The position numbers and the translations under genes are program-made. A stretch of DNA of 63,929 nt. Origin: Microcoleus sp. FACHB-DQ6 (GTDB lineage: Bacteria; Cyanobacteriota; Cyanobacteriia; Cyanobacteriales; Microcoleaceae). Every line of letters starts with the position of its first letter. The first letter of the stretch is position 1. The stretch lies in the NCBI GenBank assembly GCA_014695175.1, contig JACJNV010000132.1:1-63929 (forward strand), in the 5' to 3' direction. A model generated the notes under the pieces. That model was not told the DNA's origin. It did no database searches and saw nothing but the letters and a program-made list of their open reading frames with translations. Below are positions 25,174 to 33,692 of the stretch, one piece after another.

Positions 25174-26217
25174 TTGTCTCAATCCTATCGAGTTGCCATT
25201 TTAGGAGCTACCGGCGCAGTCGGTGCCGAGTTGCTAGAACTATTGCACAGCCGGAGTTTTCCGATTTCTAACTTGAAGCTGCTGGCTTCGGAACGTTCAG
25301 CAGGCACAACTTTGCCTTTTGGTGGCGAGATGCTGCCGGTCGAAGCAGTTTCGGCGCGATCTTTTGATAATGTAGATCTGGTGCTCGCCTCTGCCGGCGG
25401 CTCTACTTCTAAGTTATGGGCTCCGCAAGCGGTGGCAGCCGGGGCAGTGGTAATTGACAATTCTAGCGCTTTCCGCATGGATGCGACAGTACCGCTAGTG
25501 GTTCCCGAAGTCAATCCCCAAGCGGCTGCAGCTCACCGAGGTATAATTGCTAATCCCAACTGCACGACTATTTTGATGGCAGTTGCCGTTTGGCCACTTC
25601 ACAAAGTTAGACCCATACAGCGCATCGTTGTAGCGACTTACCAGTCGGCCAGCGGGGCGGGGGCGAGGGCAATGGAGGAAATGAAAGCTCAAGCAAGAGC
25701 AATTTTGCAGGGGGAAACGCCCCAAACAGATATATTTCCCTACCCGTTAGCATTTAATTTGTTTCCGCACAACACCCCGATTAACGATTTGGGGTATTGT
25801 GAAGAAGAGATGAAAATGGTAAACGAAACTCGGAAGATATTTGGTACGGACGAGATTAAAATTACGGCAACTTGTGTGCGGGTTCCCGTACTGCGGGCTC
25901 ATTCGGAAGCGATTAATCTAGAGTTTGCAGAGCCTTTTAGCGCGATCGAGGCCAGGGAAATCTTAAAGCAGGCAAGCGGGGTTAAGCTGGTAGAAGACTG
26001 GCAAGCTAATTATTTCCCGATGCCTGCAGAAGCTAGCGGTAAGGATGAGGTGTTAGTTGGCAGGATTCGTCAAGATATTTCTCACCCCTGCGGGTTGGAA
26101 ATGTGGCTCTCTGGCGATCAAATCCGCAAAGGGGCGGCTTTAAATGCGGTGCAGATAGCTGAGTTGCTGGCCCAAAAAGATTTGTTGCGAACCCAAGTGG
26201 CGGCGGCTTCTAATTAG
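25174..26217 (+). CDS. asd: Aspartate-semialdehyde dehydrogenase
   Basis: Asd reduces beta-aspartyl phosphate to aspartate semialdehyde, the branch point to lysine, threonine and methionine. The frame opens at GTG 25159, but a perfect GGAGG (25161-25165) overlaps that codon and sits eight bases before TTG 25174, so the true start is the TTG (reading M-SQSYRVAILGATGAVG, 347 residues). The NADP-binding 'GATGAVGAELL', the active-site cysteine in 'ANPNCTTILM', and 'QSASGAGARAMEE' are present. The next gene is dapA, which uses the product, so the pair is a pathway unit. Confidence 0.97.
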   Translation: MSQSYRVAILGATGAVGAELLELLHSRSFPISNLKLLASERSAGTTLPFGGEMLPVEAVSARSFDNVDLVLASAGGSTSKLWAPQAVAAGAVVIDNSSAFRMDATVPLVVPEVNPQAAAAHRGIIANPNCTTILMAVAVWPLHKVRPIQRIVVATYQSASGAGARAMEEMKAQARAILQGETPQTDIFPYPLAFNLFPHNTPINDLGYCEEEMKMVNETRKIFGTDEIKITATCVRVPVLRAHSEAINLEFAEPFSAIEAREILKQASGVKLVEDWQANYFPMPAEASGKDEVLVGRIRQDISHPCGLEMWLSGDQIRKGAALNAVQIAELLAQKDLLRTQVAAASN

Positions 26218-26324
26218 CGGAAATTCTGGCAATTGGGAAATTGAAATTGGGGATTTTAGATAAACCTTTCATCTGAAATCAAAAATTTAAAATCAAAAAT
26301 CAACAGTCTAAAATCGGAGAAAGT

Positions 26325-27248
26325 GTGGTAAAGTTTGGACGGGTTCTGACTGCAATGATTACGCCGTTTAAGGAAGACGGCAGCGTTAACTATGCGGTAG
26401 CAGAACAATTGGCAGTTCATTTAGCCGATCGCGGTACAGATAGCTTGGTAGTGTGCGGCACTACAGGCGAGTCTCCCACTATGACCTGGGATGAAGAATA
26501 CGAATTATTTCAGGTGGTACAAAAGGCGGTGGTCGGTAAGGCGTTGGTAATCGCAGGAGCCGGATCGAATTCTACTTCAGAAGCAGTCGCAGCTACCCAA
26601 AAAGCAGCTAAACTCGGGTTAGACGGCTGTTTGCAGGTGGTTCCTTATTACAACAAACCCCCGCAAGAAGGTTTATATAATCATTTTCGGGCGATCGCGC
26701 AATCTGCTCCAGAATTGCCTATAATGTTATATAACATCCCCGGTCGCACAGGTCAGAATATGTTGCCGGAGACGGTGGCTCGATTGGCAGAAATCCCCAA
26801 CATTGTGGCCGTAAAAGAAGCAAGTGGCAACTTGGATCAAGCAAGTCAAATTCGGTGCTTGACATCCCCTGAATTTGCCATCTATTCTGGAGATGATTCC
26901 CTAACTTTGCCAATGTTGGCGGTAGGAGGATCTGGTGTAGTTAGCGTAGCCAGCCATCTGGTAGGAGAGCAACTGCAACAGATGATCGAAGCTTTCGAGG
27001 CCGGTCAAGTTCAAGTCGCTACCCAGATTCACTTGCAACTTTTTGACCTGTTTAAAGCTCTTTTTCTCACCACAAATCCCATTCCCGTCAAGACAGCTCT
27101 CAAACTTCAAGGCTGGGATGTAGGCTCCACCCGTCCGCCACTGTGCGATCCGCCCGTTGAGGTAACTCAAAAGTTAAAGGACGTACTGAATCAGCTAGCC
27201 GCAGTATCAGCTAGCAAGACGAGCGAGAACGAGTTTTCAGACAACTGA
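26325..27248 (+). CDS. dapA: 4-hydroxy-tetrahydrodipicolinate synthase
   Basis: DapA condenses pyruvate with aspartate semialdehyde in the lysine/diaminopimelate pathway. The 307-residue TIM-barrel has '[17 protein letters not shown]', the catalytic tyrosine in '[13 protein letters not shown]' and the Schiff-base lysine in '[13 protein letters not shown]'. Start is GTG 26325 with GGAGA just upstream. It lies 107 bases after asd, whose product it uses, with an AT-rich repeat between. The long C-terminal tail '[12 protein letters not shown]' is unremarkable. Confidence 0.97.
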   Translation: MVKFGRVLTAMITPFKEDGSVNYAVAEQLAVHLADRGTDSLVVCGTTGESPTMTWDEEYELFQVVQKAVVGKALVIAGAGSNSTSEAVAATQKAAKLGLDGCLQVVPYYNKPPQEGLYNHFRAIAQSAPELPIMLYNIPGRTGQNMLPETVARLAEIPNIVAVKEASGNLDQASQIRCLTSPEFAIYSGDDSLTLPMLAVGGSGVVSVASHLVGEQLQQMIEAFEAGQVQVATQIHLQLFDLFKALFLTTNPIPVKTALKLQGWDVGSTRPPLCDPPVEVTQKLKDVLNQLAAVSASKTSENEFSDN

Positions 27249-27515
27249 ATATTGGTTGTTATCAGTCATTAGTTCTTAGTCATCAGTCATTAGTAATTAA
27301 GTGTTAGTAAGTAGCTAACAGTCAAGGATTAAAGACTGAAGATAGAAGAATGAAGGCTTAAGACAACTGACTGTACGGGATAGTAAAACCCGCCAGGGAG
27401 TTTTCCATAAATATTTGGAAAAATATCGCCCTACCAATGAACAGTAGACGACAGACGACAGACGACAGACGACAGACCACAGACCAATAACAAAAATAAC
27501 TAACAAAGGATACGC
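27249..27515. repeat. Simple-sequence region between dapA and rnj
   Basis: The gap has degenerate tandem copies of GTCATTAGT/GTCATCAGT (about 27260-27310) and four tandem copies of a seven-base CAGACGA unit (about 27446-27480). Similar GTCATTAGT arrays occur at 30308-30400. No gene is present. The rnj ribosome site AAAGGA lies at its end. Confidence 0.65.
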
Positions 27516-29402
27516 ATGATCAACAAAAATACAACTGCATCTGCTCTAAAAGTTATTCCCCTCGGCGGGCTGCACGAAATCGGTAAAAACACTTGTGTGT
27601 TCGAGTACGGTGACGAAATAATTCTTTTAGATGCCGGTTTAGCGTTCCCTACAGATGGAATGCACGGGGTAAATATTGTCCTCCCAGACATGACTTACCT
27701 GCGGGAAAACAGCCACAAAATTAAAGGTATGATCGTGACTCACGGTCACGAAGACCACATAGGCGGCATCCCTTATCACCTCAAACAATTTGAAATTCCG
27801 GTCATCTACGGCCCCCGTTTGGCGATGGCTTTGCTAGCGGGAAAAATCGAAGAAGCCGGAGTGTCTCACCGCACTGAATTGAGAACGGTTCGACCGAGGG
27901 ATACTGTCAGAATTGGCAAGAATTTCTTAGTCGAATACATTCGCAACACTCACTCGATGGCCGACAGTTTTACTGTGGCAATTCACACTCCCGTTGGAAT
28001 TGTGATCCACACCGGAGACTTTAAAATTGACCACACTCCTGTAGACGGCGAGCATTTTGATTTGCAAAAGCTGGCCGAGTACGGCGAGAAAGGCGTGCTG
28101 TGCTTGATCAGCGATTCTACTAACTCGGAAGTTCCCGGTTTTACCGCTTCGGAAAGTTCTGTGGCGCCGAATTTAGACAGAATTATCGCTCAAGCACCGG
28201 GACGAGTGATGCTGACGACTTTTGCTTCGTCGGTACACCGATTGCAAATTGTTTTGGACTTGGCTAAGAAAAACAATCGGTATGTCGGAGTGGTTGGCCG
28301 GTCGATGCTTAACGTCATCGCTCACTGCCGCAATCTCGGCTACATCAAATGCGAAGATAGTATTTTCAAACCGCTCAAAGAAATCCGCAATTTGCCTGAA
28401 GACAAGGTACTGATTTTGACTACAGGTTCCCAAGGCGAACCGATGGCGGCGATGACTCGCATTGCTAACGGCGAACATCACGAACTGAAAATCAGAAAGG
28501 GCGATACAGTCATTTTCTCAGCTAATCCGATTCCGGGAAATACGATCGCAGTTGTAAACACGATCGATAAACTGATGATGCTGGGAGCACACGTGGTTTA
28601 CGGCCGCGACAAAGGCATTCACGTTTCGGGTCACGGTTGTCAAGAAGACCAAAAGTTAATGATTAACATGACTCGTCCCAAGTTCTTCTTGCCGGTTCAC
28701 GGGGAACACCGGATGCTGATCCAGCACTCCAAGACGGCTCAAAGCATGGGCATTCCCGCTAGCAATATGGTGATTATTGACAACGGCGATGTCGTAGAGT
28801 TGACCGAAAATTCAATCCGAGTCGCTGGTCAAGTGCCTTCAGGAATTGAATTAGTAGATTCTTCTCGATCAGGCGTTGTCAAAGCGAGCGTCCTCAAGGA
28901 ACGTCAGCAGTTGGCCGGAGATGGCGTTGTAACTGTAGCGGCGGCTTTGAATTGGGAAGGCAAATTAGTTGCTAAGCCGGAAGTACACTTGAAAGGTGTG
29001 GTGACATCAGCCGATCGCGCGGAGGTGATCAAATTAATCACTCAAACCATTGAAACAGTTTTGAGCGATCGCTGGTCAGAATTTGTCAAACCCGCCACTG
29101 CTGACTCGCAAGTTGACATTGACTGGGTAGGAGTGCAAACCCAAATAGAAAAAGCAATTCAGCGGGTAATGCGCCGCGAACTGCAAAGCAATCCAATGCT
29201 GGTATTCCTGATGCAAATTCCTGAAGAAGCAGTGCGATCGGAAAAAGCAGCAGTATCTCCAGGTTCCTTGGAAGCACCTAAGCTATTATCCTCGCCTTCA
29301 TCGCCCTCCCCATCATCGCCATCATCCCCATCCTTGCCATCTCCTGCCAATCAGGTGACGGGCAGGCGCCGTCCCCGGACTGCTGCAAGGGCAGCTTCTT
29401 AG
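27516..29402 (+). CDS. rnj: Ribonuclease J
   Basis: RNase J is a metallo-beta-lactamase/beta-CASP nuclease with 5'-3' exonuclease and endonuclease activity in mRNA decay and rRNA maturation. The metal-binding motif 'THGHEDH' (H76, H78, D80, H81) and downstream histidines ('NTHSMADS', 'IHTGDFKID', 'VSGHG', 'FLPVHGEHRML') are intact. The 628-residue length is larger than the usual 555-600 because of a C-terminal low-complexity tail of about 50 residues: a Ser/Pro run ('SSPSSPSPSSPSSPSLPSP') and a basic end 'TGRRRPRTAARAAS', a possible RNA or partner contact. The start ATG has AAAGGA upstream. Confidence 0.97.
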   Translation: MINKNTTASALKVIPLGGLHEIGKNTCVFEYGDEIILLDAGLAFPTDGMHGVNIVLPDMTYLRENSHKIKGMIVTHGHEDHIGGIPYHLKQFEIPVIYGPRLAMALLAGKIEEAGVSHRTELRTVRPRDTVRIGKNFLVEYIRNTHSMADSFTVAIHTPVGIVIHTGDFKIDHTPVDGEHFDLQKLAEYGEKGVLCLISDSTNSEVPGFTASESSVAPNLDRIIAQAPGRVMLTTFASSVHRLQIVLDLAKKNNRYVGVVGRSMLNVIAHCRNLGYIKCEDSIFKPLKEIRNLPEDKVLILTTGSQGEPMAAMTRIANGEHHELKIRKGDTVIFSANPIPGNTIAVVNTIDKLMMLGAHVVYGRDKGIHVSGHGCQEDQKLMINMTRPKFFLPVHGEHRMLIQHSKTAQSMGIPASNMVIIDNGDVVELTENSIRVAGQVPSGIELVDSSRSGVVKASVLKERQQLAGDGVVTVAAALNWEGKLVAKPEVHLKGVVTSADRAEVIKLITQTIETVLSDRWSEFVKPATADSQVDIDWVGVQTQIEKAIQRVMRRELQSNPMLVFLMQIPEEAVRSEKAAVSPGSLEAPKLLSSPSSPSPSSPSSPSLPSPANQVTGRRRPRTAARAAS

Positions 29403-29449
29403 GGCGATAATTCTCGGACGCACTGCGAACACAGAAAGGAGTTTTAGGT

Positions 29450-29487
29450 TTTGTAGTTGCGCTTGGGTACCCAAGCGCAACTACAAA
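29450..29487. terminator. Perfect 38-base palindrome after rnj
   Basis: TTGTAGTTGCGCTTGGGT is followed directly by its reverse complement, with no loop, centred on GGGTACCC (29465-29472). It lies 47 bases after the rnj stop and could act as a terminator or be a protein-binding or REP-type site. The arms are longer than most terminators and no T-tract follows on the plus strand. Confidence 0.6.
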
Positions 29488-29550
29488 CCTAGATTTGATT
29501 TCATCAGTACCTCCACCTCAAAAAATGTCAGTATAGATCGACGTAACTCC

Positions 29551-29659
29551 TGATATGAATTCCGGTTGTATTGGAATGATTAAACCGCAGAGGGCGCAGA
29601 GGATACAGAGAAAGGGAAGAGAGAGATGAATCATTCCGATGCCAACGGATTTGATATGA
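29551..29659. repeat. MITE-like palindromic element, copy B
   Basis: The left end TGATATGAATTCCGGTTGTA with GGAATGAT and the right end ATCATTCCGATGCCAACGGA...TGATATGA mirror copies A (20128-20233) and C (52121-52253). The interior is a purine-rich CGCAGAGGGCGCAGAGG segment with no frame. Confidence 0.7.
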
Positions 29660-29958
29660 GATCTATCTTGCTAAGACATTTAAACTTGTCAAGATTGAAG
29701 AGTTGGGACTCGATGTATTTTAGGAAGCAGTCTTAGAGAAAACCCCCAATCGCTACAATTTTTTGGAATGCCCGCAGGAAAAAGCCGGTGGATTTTGGTG
29801 TTTTTGGGATTATTTTTACTGCTGTGTTTGGACACGGTTTACTCTGGGAGTCTCTTTTCCAAACCTTTTAAGCGGAATGGAAACATGATGACAGCTACTT
29901 ACCAAATCCGGGATTTGTAGGATTTTCTCGGTTAGCGAAGGAGTAGTTTTTAAACCGT

Positions 29959-30020
29959 AAATAAACGCAAGTGAACGCAGATAGATTTAAATAACTATCT
30001 GCGTTCACTTGCGTTTATTT
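29959..30020 (-). terminator. 26-bp perfect hairpin after the ThiS/MoaD-like gene
   Basis: AAATAAACGCAAGTGAACGC... (29959-29984) is exactly complementary to 29995-30020, with a ten-base AT loop. It ends ten bases past the stop of the minus-strand sulfur-carrier gene, and the run of T's on the exit side makes it a good intrinsic terminator. It also contains the AACGCAGAT motif found in other gaps (43560-43630). Confidence 0.7.
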
Positions 30021-30029
30021 TAAAATTAA

Positions 30030-30305
30030 TCAGCCACCAGCAACGGCAGGAACAATGCTGACTTCATCGCCATCTTGTAGGGCTGTTTTTGAGCCATCTA
30101 AAAAGCGGATGTCTTCGCTGTTGACGTAGAAGTTGAGAAATCTCCGGGGTTCTCCCTTTTCGTCGCACAGGCTTTTTTTGATGCCGGGACAATTTGTTTC
30201 CAGCGATTCAATTAGTTCGGAAATGTTATCGCCAGCGCATTCGATGGTGGCTTGATTGTTGGTAAATTTTTGCAGGGGAGTGGGAATTAAAACTTTGACG
30301 GTCAT
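30030..30305 (-). CDS. MoaD/ThiS-family sulfur carrier (CysO-like)
   Basis: The 91-residue beta-grasp protein ends in the di-glycine 'VPAVAGG', required for thiocarboxylation. The core '[19 protein letters not shown]' is the standard MoaD/ThiS C-terminal strand. Residues 1-60 include '[21 protein letters not shown]'. The gene lies just downstream of threonine synthase on the same strand (135-base gap), a pairing frequent in cyanobacteria. A role in sulfur transfer for amino-acid synthesis (CysO-like) is more likely than molybdopterin, given the neighbour, but this is inference. Confidence 0.85.
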   Translation of the reverse strand: MTVKVLIPTPLQKFTNNQATIECAGDNISELIESLETNCPGIKKSLCDEKGEPRRFLNFYVNSEDIRFLDGSKTALQDGDEVSIVPAVAGG

Positions 30306-30440
30306 TTTTTTAGTCCTTAGTCAGTAGTCATTTATTAGTTATTAGTCCTCAGTCATTAGTCCTCAGTAATCAGTCAGTAGTCATCAGTCAATAGCTTAAC
30401 AAGCAATGACTAATGACTGCCGATTACTGGCTAATAGCTG
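30306..30440. repeat. GTCATTAGT-type tandem repeat between thrC and the sulfur-carrier gene
   Basis: Positions about 30310-30425 consist of degenerate repeats of AGTCATTAGTC / AGTCATCAGTC and their complements. It is the same repeat type as 27255-27310. No gene. Confidence 0.65.
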
Positions 30441-31739
30441 TTAAACCGAAACTTGTTGCCATTCTAAGCGTTCGAGGGTGCGGGCCCGTTCTAGGGCGCG
30501 CTCGAACGCTTCTAGTTTCGGTTCGAGGGTGATGGGTTCGCCGATGTAGCCTTGAACTGCTTCTTGCGTTTTCAAACCGTTGCCGGTGATGTAAGCGACG
30601 GTGGTTTCATCGGGATTGATTTTACCTGCTTCTACAAGTTTCTTCAAGACTGCGATGGTCGTGCCGCCTGCGGTTTCTGTGAATATGCCTTCAGTTTCTG
30701 CTAGCAGTTTCATGCCTTCGATGATTTCGGTGTCGCTGACGGATTCAATGTTGCCGTTGGTTTTGCGAGCGATTTCCAAGGCGTACATACCGTCGGCTGG
30801 ATTGCCGATCGCGATCGACTTAGCAATTGTATTCGGTTTCACCGGTTTTACGAAATCACGGTCTTCGCGGAATGCTTGAGCGATGGGGGAACAGCCGTCA
30901 GCTTGGGCGCCGCTGAACCGAACTTTCTTTTCGTCAACTAAACCGACTTCGATGAATTCTTGAAAACCTTTGTAAATTTTTGTGAACAAAGAGCCGGAGG
31001 CGAGGGGAGCGACGATGTGATCTGGCAATTGCCAGCCTAGCTGTTCGGCCACTTCGTAACCGAGGGTTTTTGAGCCTTCAGAATAGTAGGGACGCAAGTT
31101 GATATTGACAAATCCCCAGCCATGTGTATTGGCGACTTCGCAACAGAGACGGTTAACTTGGTCGTAGTTGCCGTGAACTGCCATGACAGTTGGATTGTAA
31201 ATCAGAGTGCCGAGGACTTTGCCGGCTTCTAAGTCGGAGGGGATGAAAACTACGCAGTCGAGTCCAGCGTGGGCGGCGATCGCAGCCGTAGAGTTAGCTA
31301 AATTACCGGTGCTGGCACAGGATACCGTTGTGAAACCCAATTCTCTGGCTCTGCTGAGGGCGACTGACACCACTCTGTCTTTGAAGCTGAGAGTGGGCAT
31401 ATTGACGGCATCGTTTTTAATATAAAGATTTTTTAGACCGAGGCGGCGCGCCAAGCGGTGGGATTTTAATAGAGGAGTCATCCCAGTGCCGACATCGATG
31501 ACGTTATCTGTAGCAACTGGTAAAAATGCGCGGTAGCGCCAGATCGAGTTGGGGCCGGCTTCGATGGTTTGGCGAGTGACGCTGCGGCGGATGGCGTCGT
31601 AGTCGTACTTGACTTCAAGCGGGCCAAAACAGCAATCGCAGACGTGCTTGGCTTGGAGTGCGTACTCTTCACCGCATTCTTTACATTTAAGGGCTGTGAA
31701 GGTTGCTGCTGTGGATTGGGTTCTGGTCGCCTGGGTCAT
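30441..31739 (-). CDS. thrC: Threonine synthase
   Basis: ThrC converts O-phosphohomoserine to threonine with pyridoxal phosphate. The 432 residues begin with a zinc-ribbon-like 'CKECGEEYALQAKHVCDCC' (about 19-37), then the PLP lysine in 'PTLSFKDRVVS' (about 122), phosphate-binding 'SCASTGNLANSTAA' and C-terminal 'TAGGTTIAVLKKLVEAG'. This is the zinc-ribbon subgroup of threonine synthases common in cyanobacteria. Both neighbours are small sulfur-carrier genes. The pathway precursors come from the asd branch encoded 5 kb upstream. Confidence 0.95.
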   Translation of the reverse strand: MTQATRTQSTAATFTALKCKECGEEYALQAKHVCDCCFGPLEVKYDYDAIRRSVTRQTIEAGPNSIWRYRAFLPVATDNVIDVGTGMTPLLKSHRLARRLGLKNLYIKNDAVNMPTLSFKDRVVSVALSRARELGFTTVSCASTGNLANSTAAIAAHAGLDCVVFIPSDLEAGKVLGTLIYNPTVMAVHGNYDQVNRLCCEVANTHGWGFVNINLRPYYSEGSKTLGYEVAEQLGWQLPDHIVAPLASGSLFTKIYKGFQEFIEVGLVDEKKVRFSGAQADGCSPIAQAFREDRDFVKPVKPNTIAKSIAIGNPADGMYALEIARKTNGNIESVSDTEIIEGMKLLAETEGIFTETAGGTTIAVLKKLVEAGKINPDETTVAYITGNGLKTQEAVQGYIGEPITLEPKLEAFERALERARTLERLEWQQVSV

Positions 31740-32109
31740 AGCTCAACTCTCTAGTTTTGCGATGTTTTCTAATTCTTGTGCAAGATTAGCACGGTCAATT
31801 TACCCCGTCAACCATACCCGATTTTTTTAGTCGGGATTGATTTTTCAGTTACTTTTGAGTTAAAAAGTGGTGTATTTAACTTTGATATTTGGGCGGGCGG
31901 GACGCCCACCCCACAAGGATTTGACTTGTTTTCAGGATCGGGCTCTTAATCCAGATTGTCAGGCCCGCACGCGAGCCCGATCGAGCTCAAGGATGATTTG
32001 CCGACGGAATTGTTACAAAACTTAATAAATCTTTTTTGGGATCACAATTGGGCAGTCGTGCGATCGAGCACAACTACAAAACCTCGAATTTTTGATTAAC
32101 CAACTTAGC
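31740..32109. other. Gap between thrC and the MoaD-like gene
   Basis: No gene is seen. A GC-rich hairpin, GGGCGGGCGGGACGCCCACCCC (about 31889-31910), and a small inverted pair GCCCGCACGCGAGCCCGATCGAGC (about 31962) are visible. The thrC promoter is probably just upstream of 31739 on the minus strand, but no boxes are clear. Confidence 0.35.
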
Positions 32110-32370
32110 CTAGCCGCCGCTGACGGGGGGGATGAGTACAACTTCGTCGCCGTCTTGGAGGATGGTGTCGGGGGAGACGAATTCCAGGTTGAGGCCGAAG
32201 CGGGTGCGATCGCGCCATTGTTCTAATTGAGGATATTGGGCGATCGAGCTTTCGAGCACTTGAGACACTGGGGTTTCGGGAGGAAGTTCTAATGTAAGTT
32301 CCGAAACGCCGTAGGCTTCACCGAAGGCGGCGAACAGTTTAACTGTGACGGTAATTGAAGAGTCAGACAC
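32110..32370 (-). CDS. moaD: MoaD-family sulfur carrier
   Basis: The 86-residue beta-grasp protein ends 'VLIPPVSGG', the di-glycine tail of MoaD/ThiS carriers. The N-terminal strand 'ITVTVKLFAAFGEAYGVSELTLELP' is very MoaD-like ('FAAFGEAYG'), so the small subunit of molybdopterin synthase is the best guess. The internal 'LEQWRDRTRFGLNLEFV' is also typical. No moaE or other moa gene is adjacent in this window. A second carrier of the family lies 1.8 kb downstream, beyond thrC. Confidence 0.85.
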   Translation of the reverse strand: MSDSSITVTVKLFAAFGEAYGVSELTLELPPETPVSQVLESSIAQYPQLEQWRDRTRFGLNLEFVSPDTILQDGDEVVLIPPVSGG

Positions 32371-32864
32371 GGTAGTTTAGTGCGATCGACGGTTTGGCAA
32401 TTATCAACTACACCATACAATTAATTAGGAATTAGGCGCGCCGAGGCTTAGAATTGAAAGCGGCAACCTCTAGTTAAGTTTTACCCCATCGGGTAAAGAT
32501 GATAGTTGATTGCAGCAAAAAGTCTTAACAAGATTGTATGCCGATCGCTCTCACCAACCAGGCGTTAGAAGCAGTTGGCATCCAGTTAGATGCAGCTAGC
32601 TAAGGTCTAGTTGGCTGCTGTTGAGGCTAATGCGAGAATATTTTTTGAGGATGCGGTATAGATACTTTACGGTAATTGTGGGAGAGTACAAAAAGCTCGC
32701 ACTACATTTAGCAGGCAACAACGCAGACAAGGCCCGGCCTACCCGCTTCTCCTGACAAAAAATCAGGTTATCAAGTGCGGGATGGAACGATAAAACCTTT
32801 GCCCTGCTTAGCAAGCTAGCCGTTCTATCTAAGAAGAATACTGAAGTTAACGCGATAGAAATAT
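32371..32864. other. 494-base gap, no supported gene
   Basis: Only a 21-codon frame (32538-32603, reading MPIALTNQALEAVGIQLDAA) and a poorly supported minus-strand frame are present. No structured RNA is recognised. Confidence 0.35.
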
Positions 32865-33152
32865 ATGGCCAATAACGATTTTAAAGTGCTTCAAATTATT
32901 GAAGCTAAAGGCTGGTATGCCTTTGGGAGCACGAAGCAAAGCCAGCACGTTGAGAGATGGGTAAGACCTGTCGTGTGTTGGGTTTTAATAGAAGATAAAA
33001 AAAAGCGACGGGTTGTGACAGCTACCGCTAGCTATCAGATCCAGATTGACGACAAAGAAGTCGAGTTTTTTGCCCACGAAAGCGAAATTCAAGATCTGGA
33101 GAGTCTCCCCAAGTCTGTCTCGGTATCGGAATTTCTGAAAACAGAAGATTGA
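32865..33152 (+). CDS. Small conserved hypothetical protein
   Basis: The 95-residue product reads 'MANNDFKVLQIIEAKGWYAF' and continues with basic 'EDKKKRRVVTATASYQIQID' and an acidic end. It has no membrane segment, signal peptide or known motif. The composition and the clear ATG make it a real gene in my judgement; I believe similar proteins occur in other cyanobacteria but cannot verify this. It is a single gene with no functional neighbour. Confidence 0.65.
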   Translation: MANNDFKVLQIIEAKGWYAFGSTKQSQHVERWVRPVVCWVLIEDKKKRRVVTATASYQIQIDDKEVEFFAHESEIQDLESLPKSVSVSEFLKTED

Positions 33153-33692
33153 GAGAAGGGCAGAAGGAGATAATTTAATAAGTTATTAATTATTCCTTAG
33201 TGATTCCTTAAACTTGCTGTCGGATTCTATGGGAATTAGAGGCAGAAGCTCTAGATTGGGGAGAGGGGGAGATGAGGACAGGGGGAGAATTTATACTTTT
33301 GCTTTGCCTTCTGCATCTTGTCTCCAATGCCTCAAGTAGCCCAAAAAATAAAGAGGCCGGAAGATTGCTGGCAATGCCAACGCGCTTCCGACCTTGCTGA
33401 ATAACAGGGTATGCATATGTTTTTAAAGTATGGCAGGCAGGCTTTTGAGATATCAAGAGGACTATTGCAATCACCCACTTTTGCTTTTAGGCTGTGTTTG
33501 CAAGGTTCATATCATTTTAGACTGAAAATTTGAAAAGTGAGAGGGGGCGAGGGTTACAGGTTAAGGATTCTAGCTATTTATCTGTAGCGGGTGCTACAAA
33601 AAATGGTGGCATTTGCGGACGATCGCACCTTCTCCCTAAATGGTGGGCACTCAAAGCAGAAAGTTCGATCGCCCGCTGCCACCGCTGCGACA
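33153..33692. other. 540-base gap, no supported gene
   Basis: An imperfect inverted pair, GGCCGGAAG...CTTCCGACC (about 33354-33395), could end either transcript. GCGATCG HIP1-like sites occur near 33620 and 33668. No gene. Confidence 0.35.

Larger units (their letters stand above)
29403..30029. other. Gap between rnj and the ThiS/MoaD-like gene
   Basis: The 627 bases contain the palindrome at 29450-29487, MITE-like copy B at 29551-29659, a stretch (29760-29900) with a short unrecognised frame, and the terminator-like hairpin at 29959-30020. No gene supported. Confidence 0.5.
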
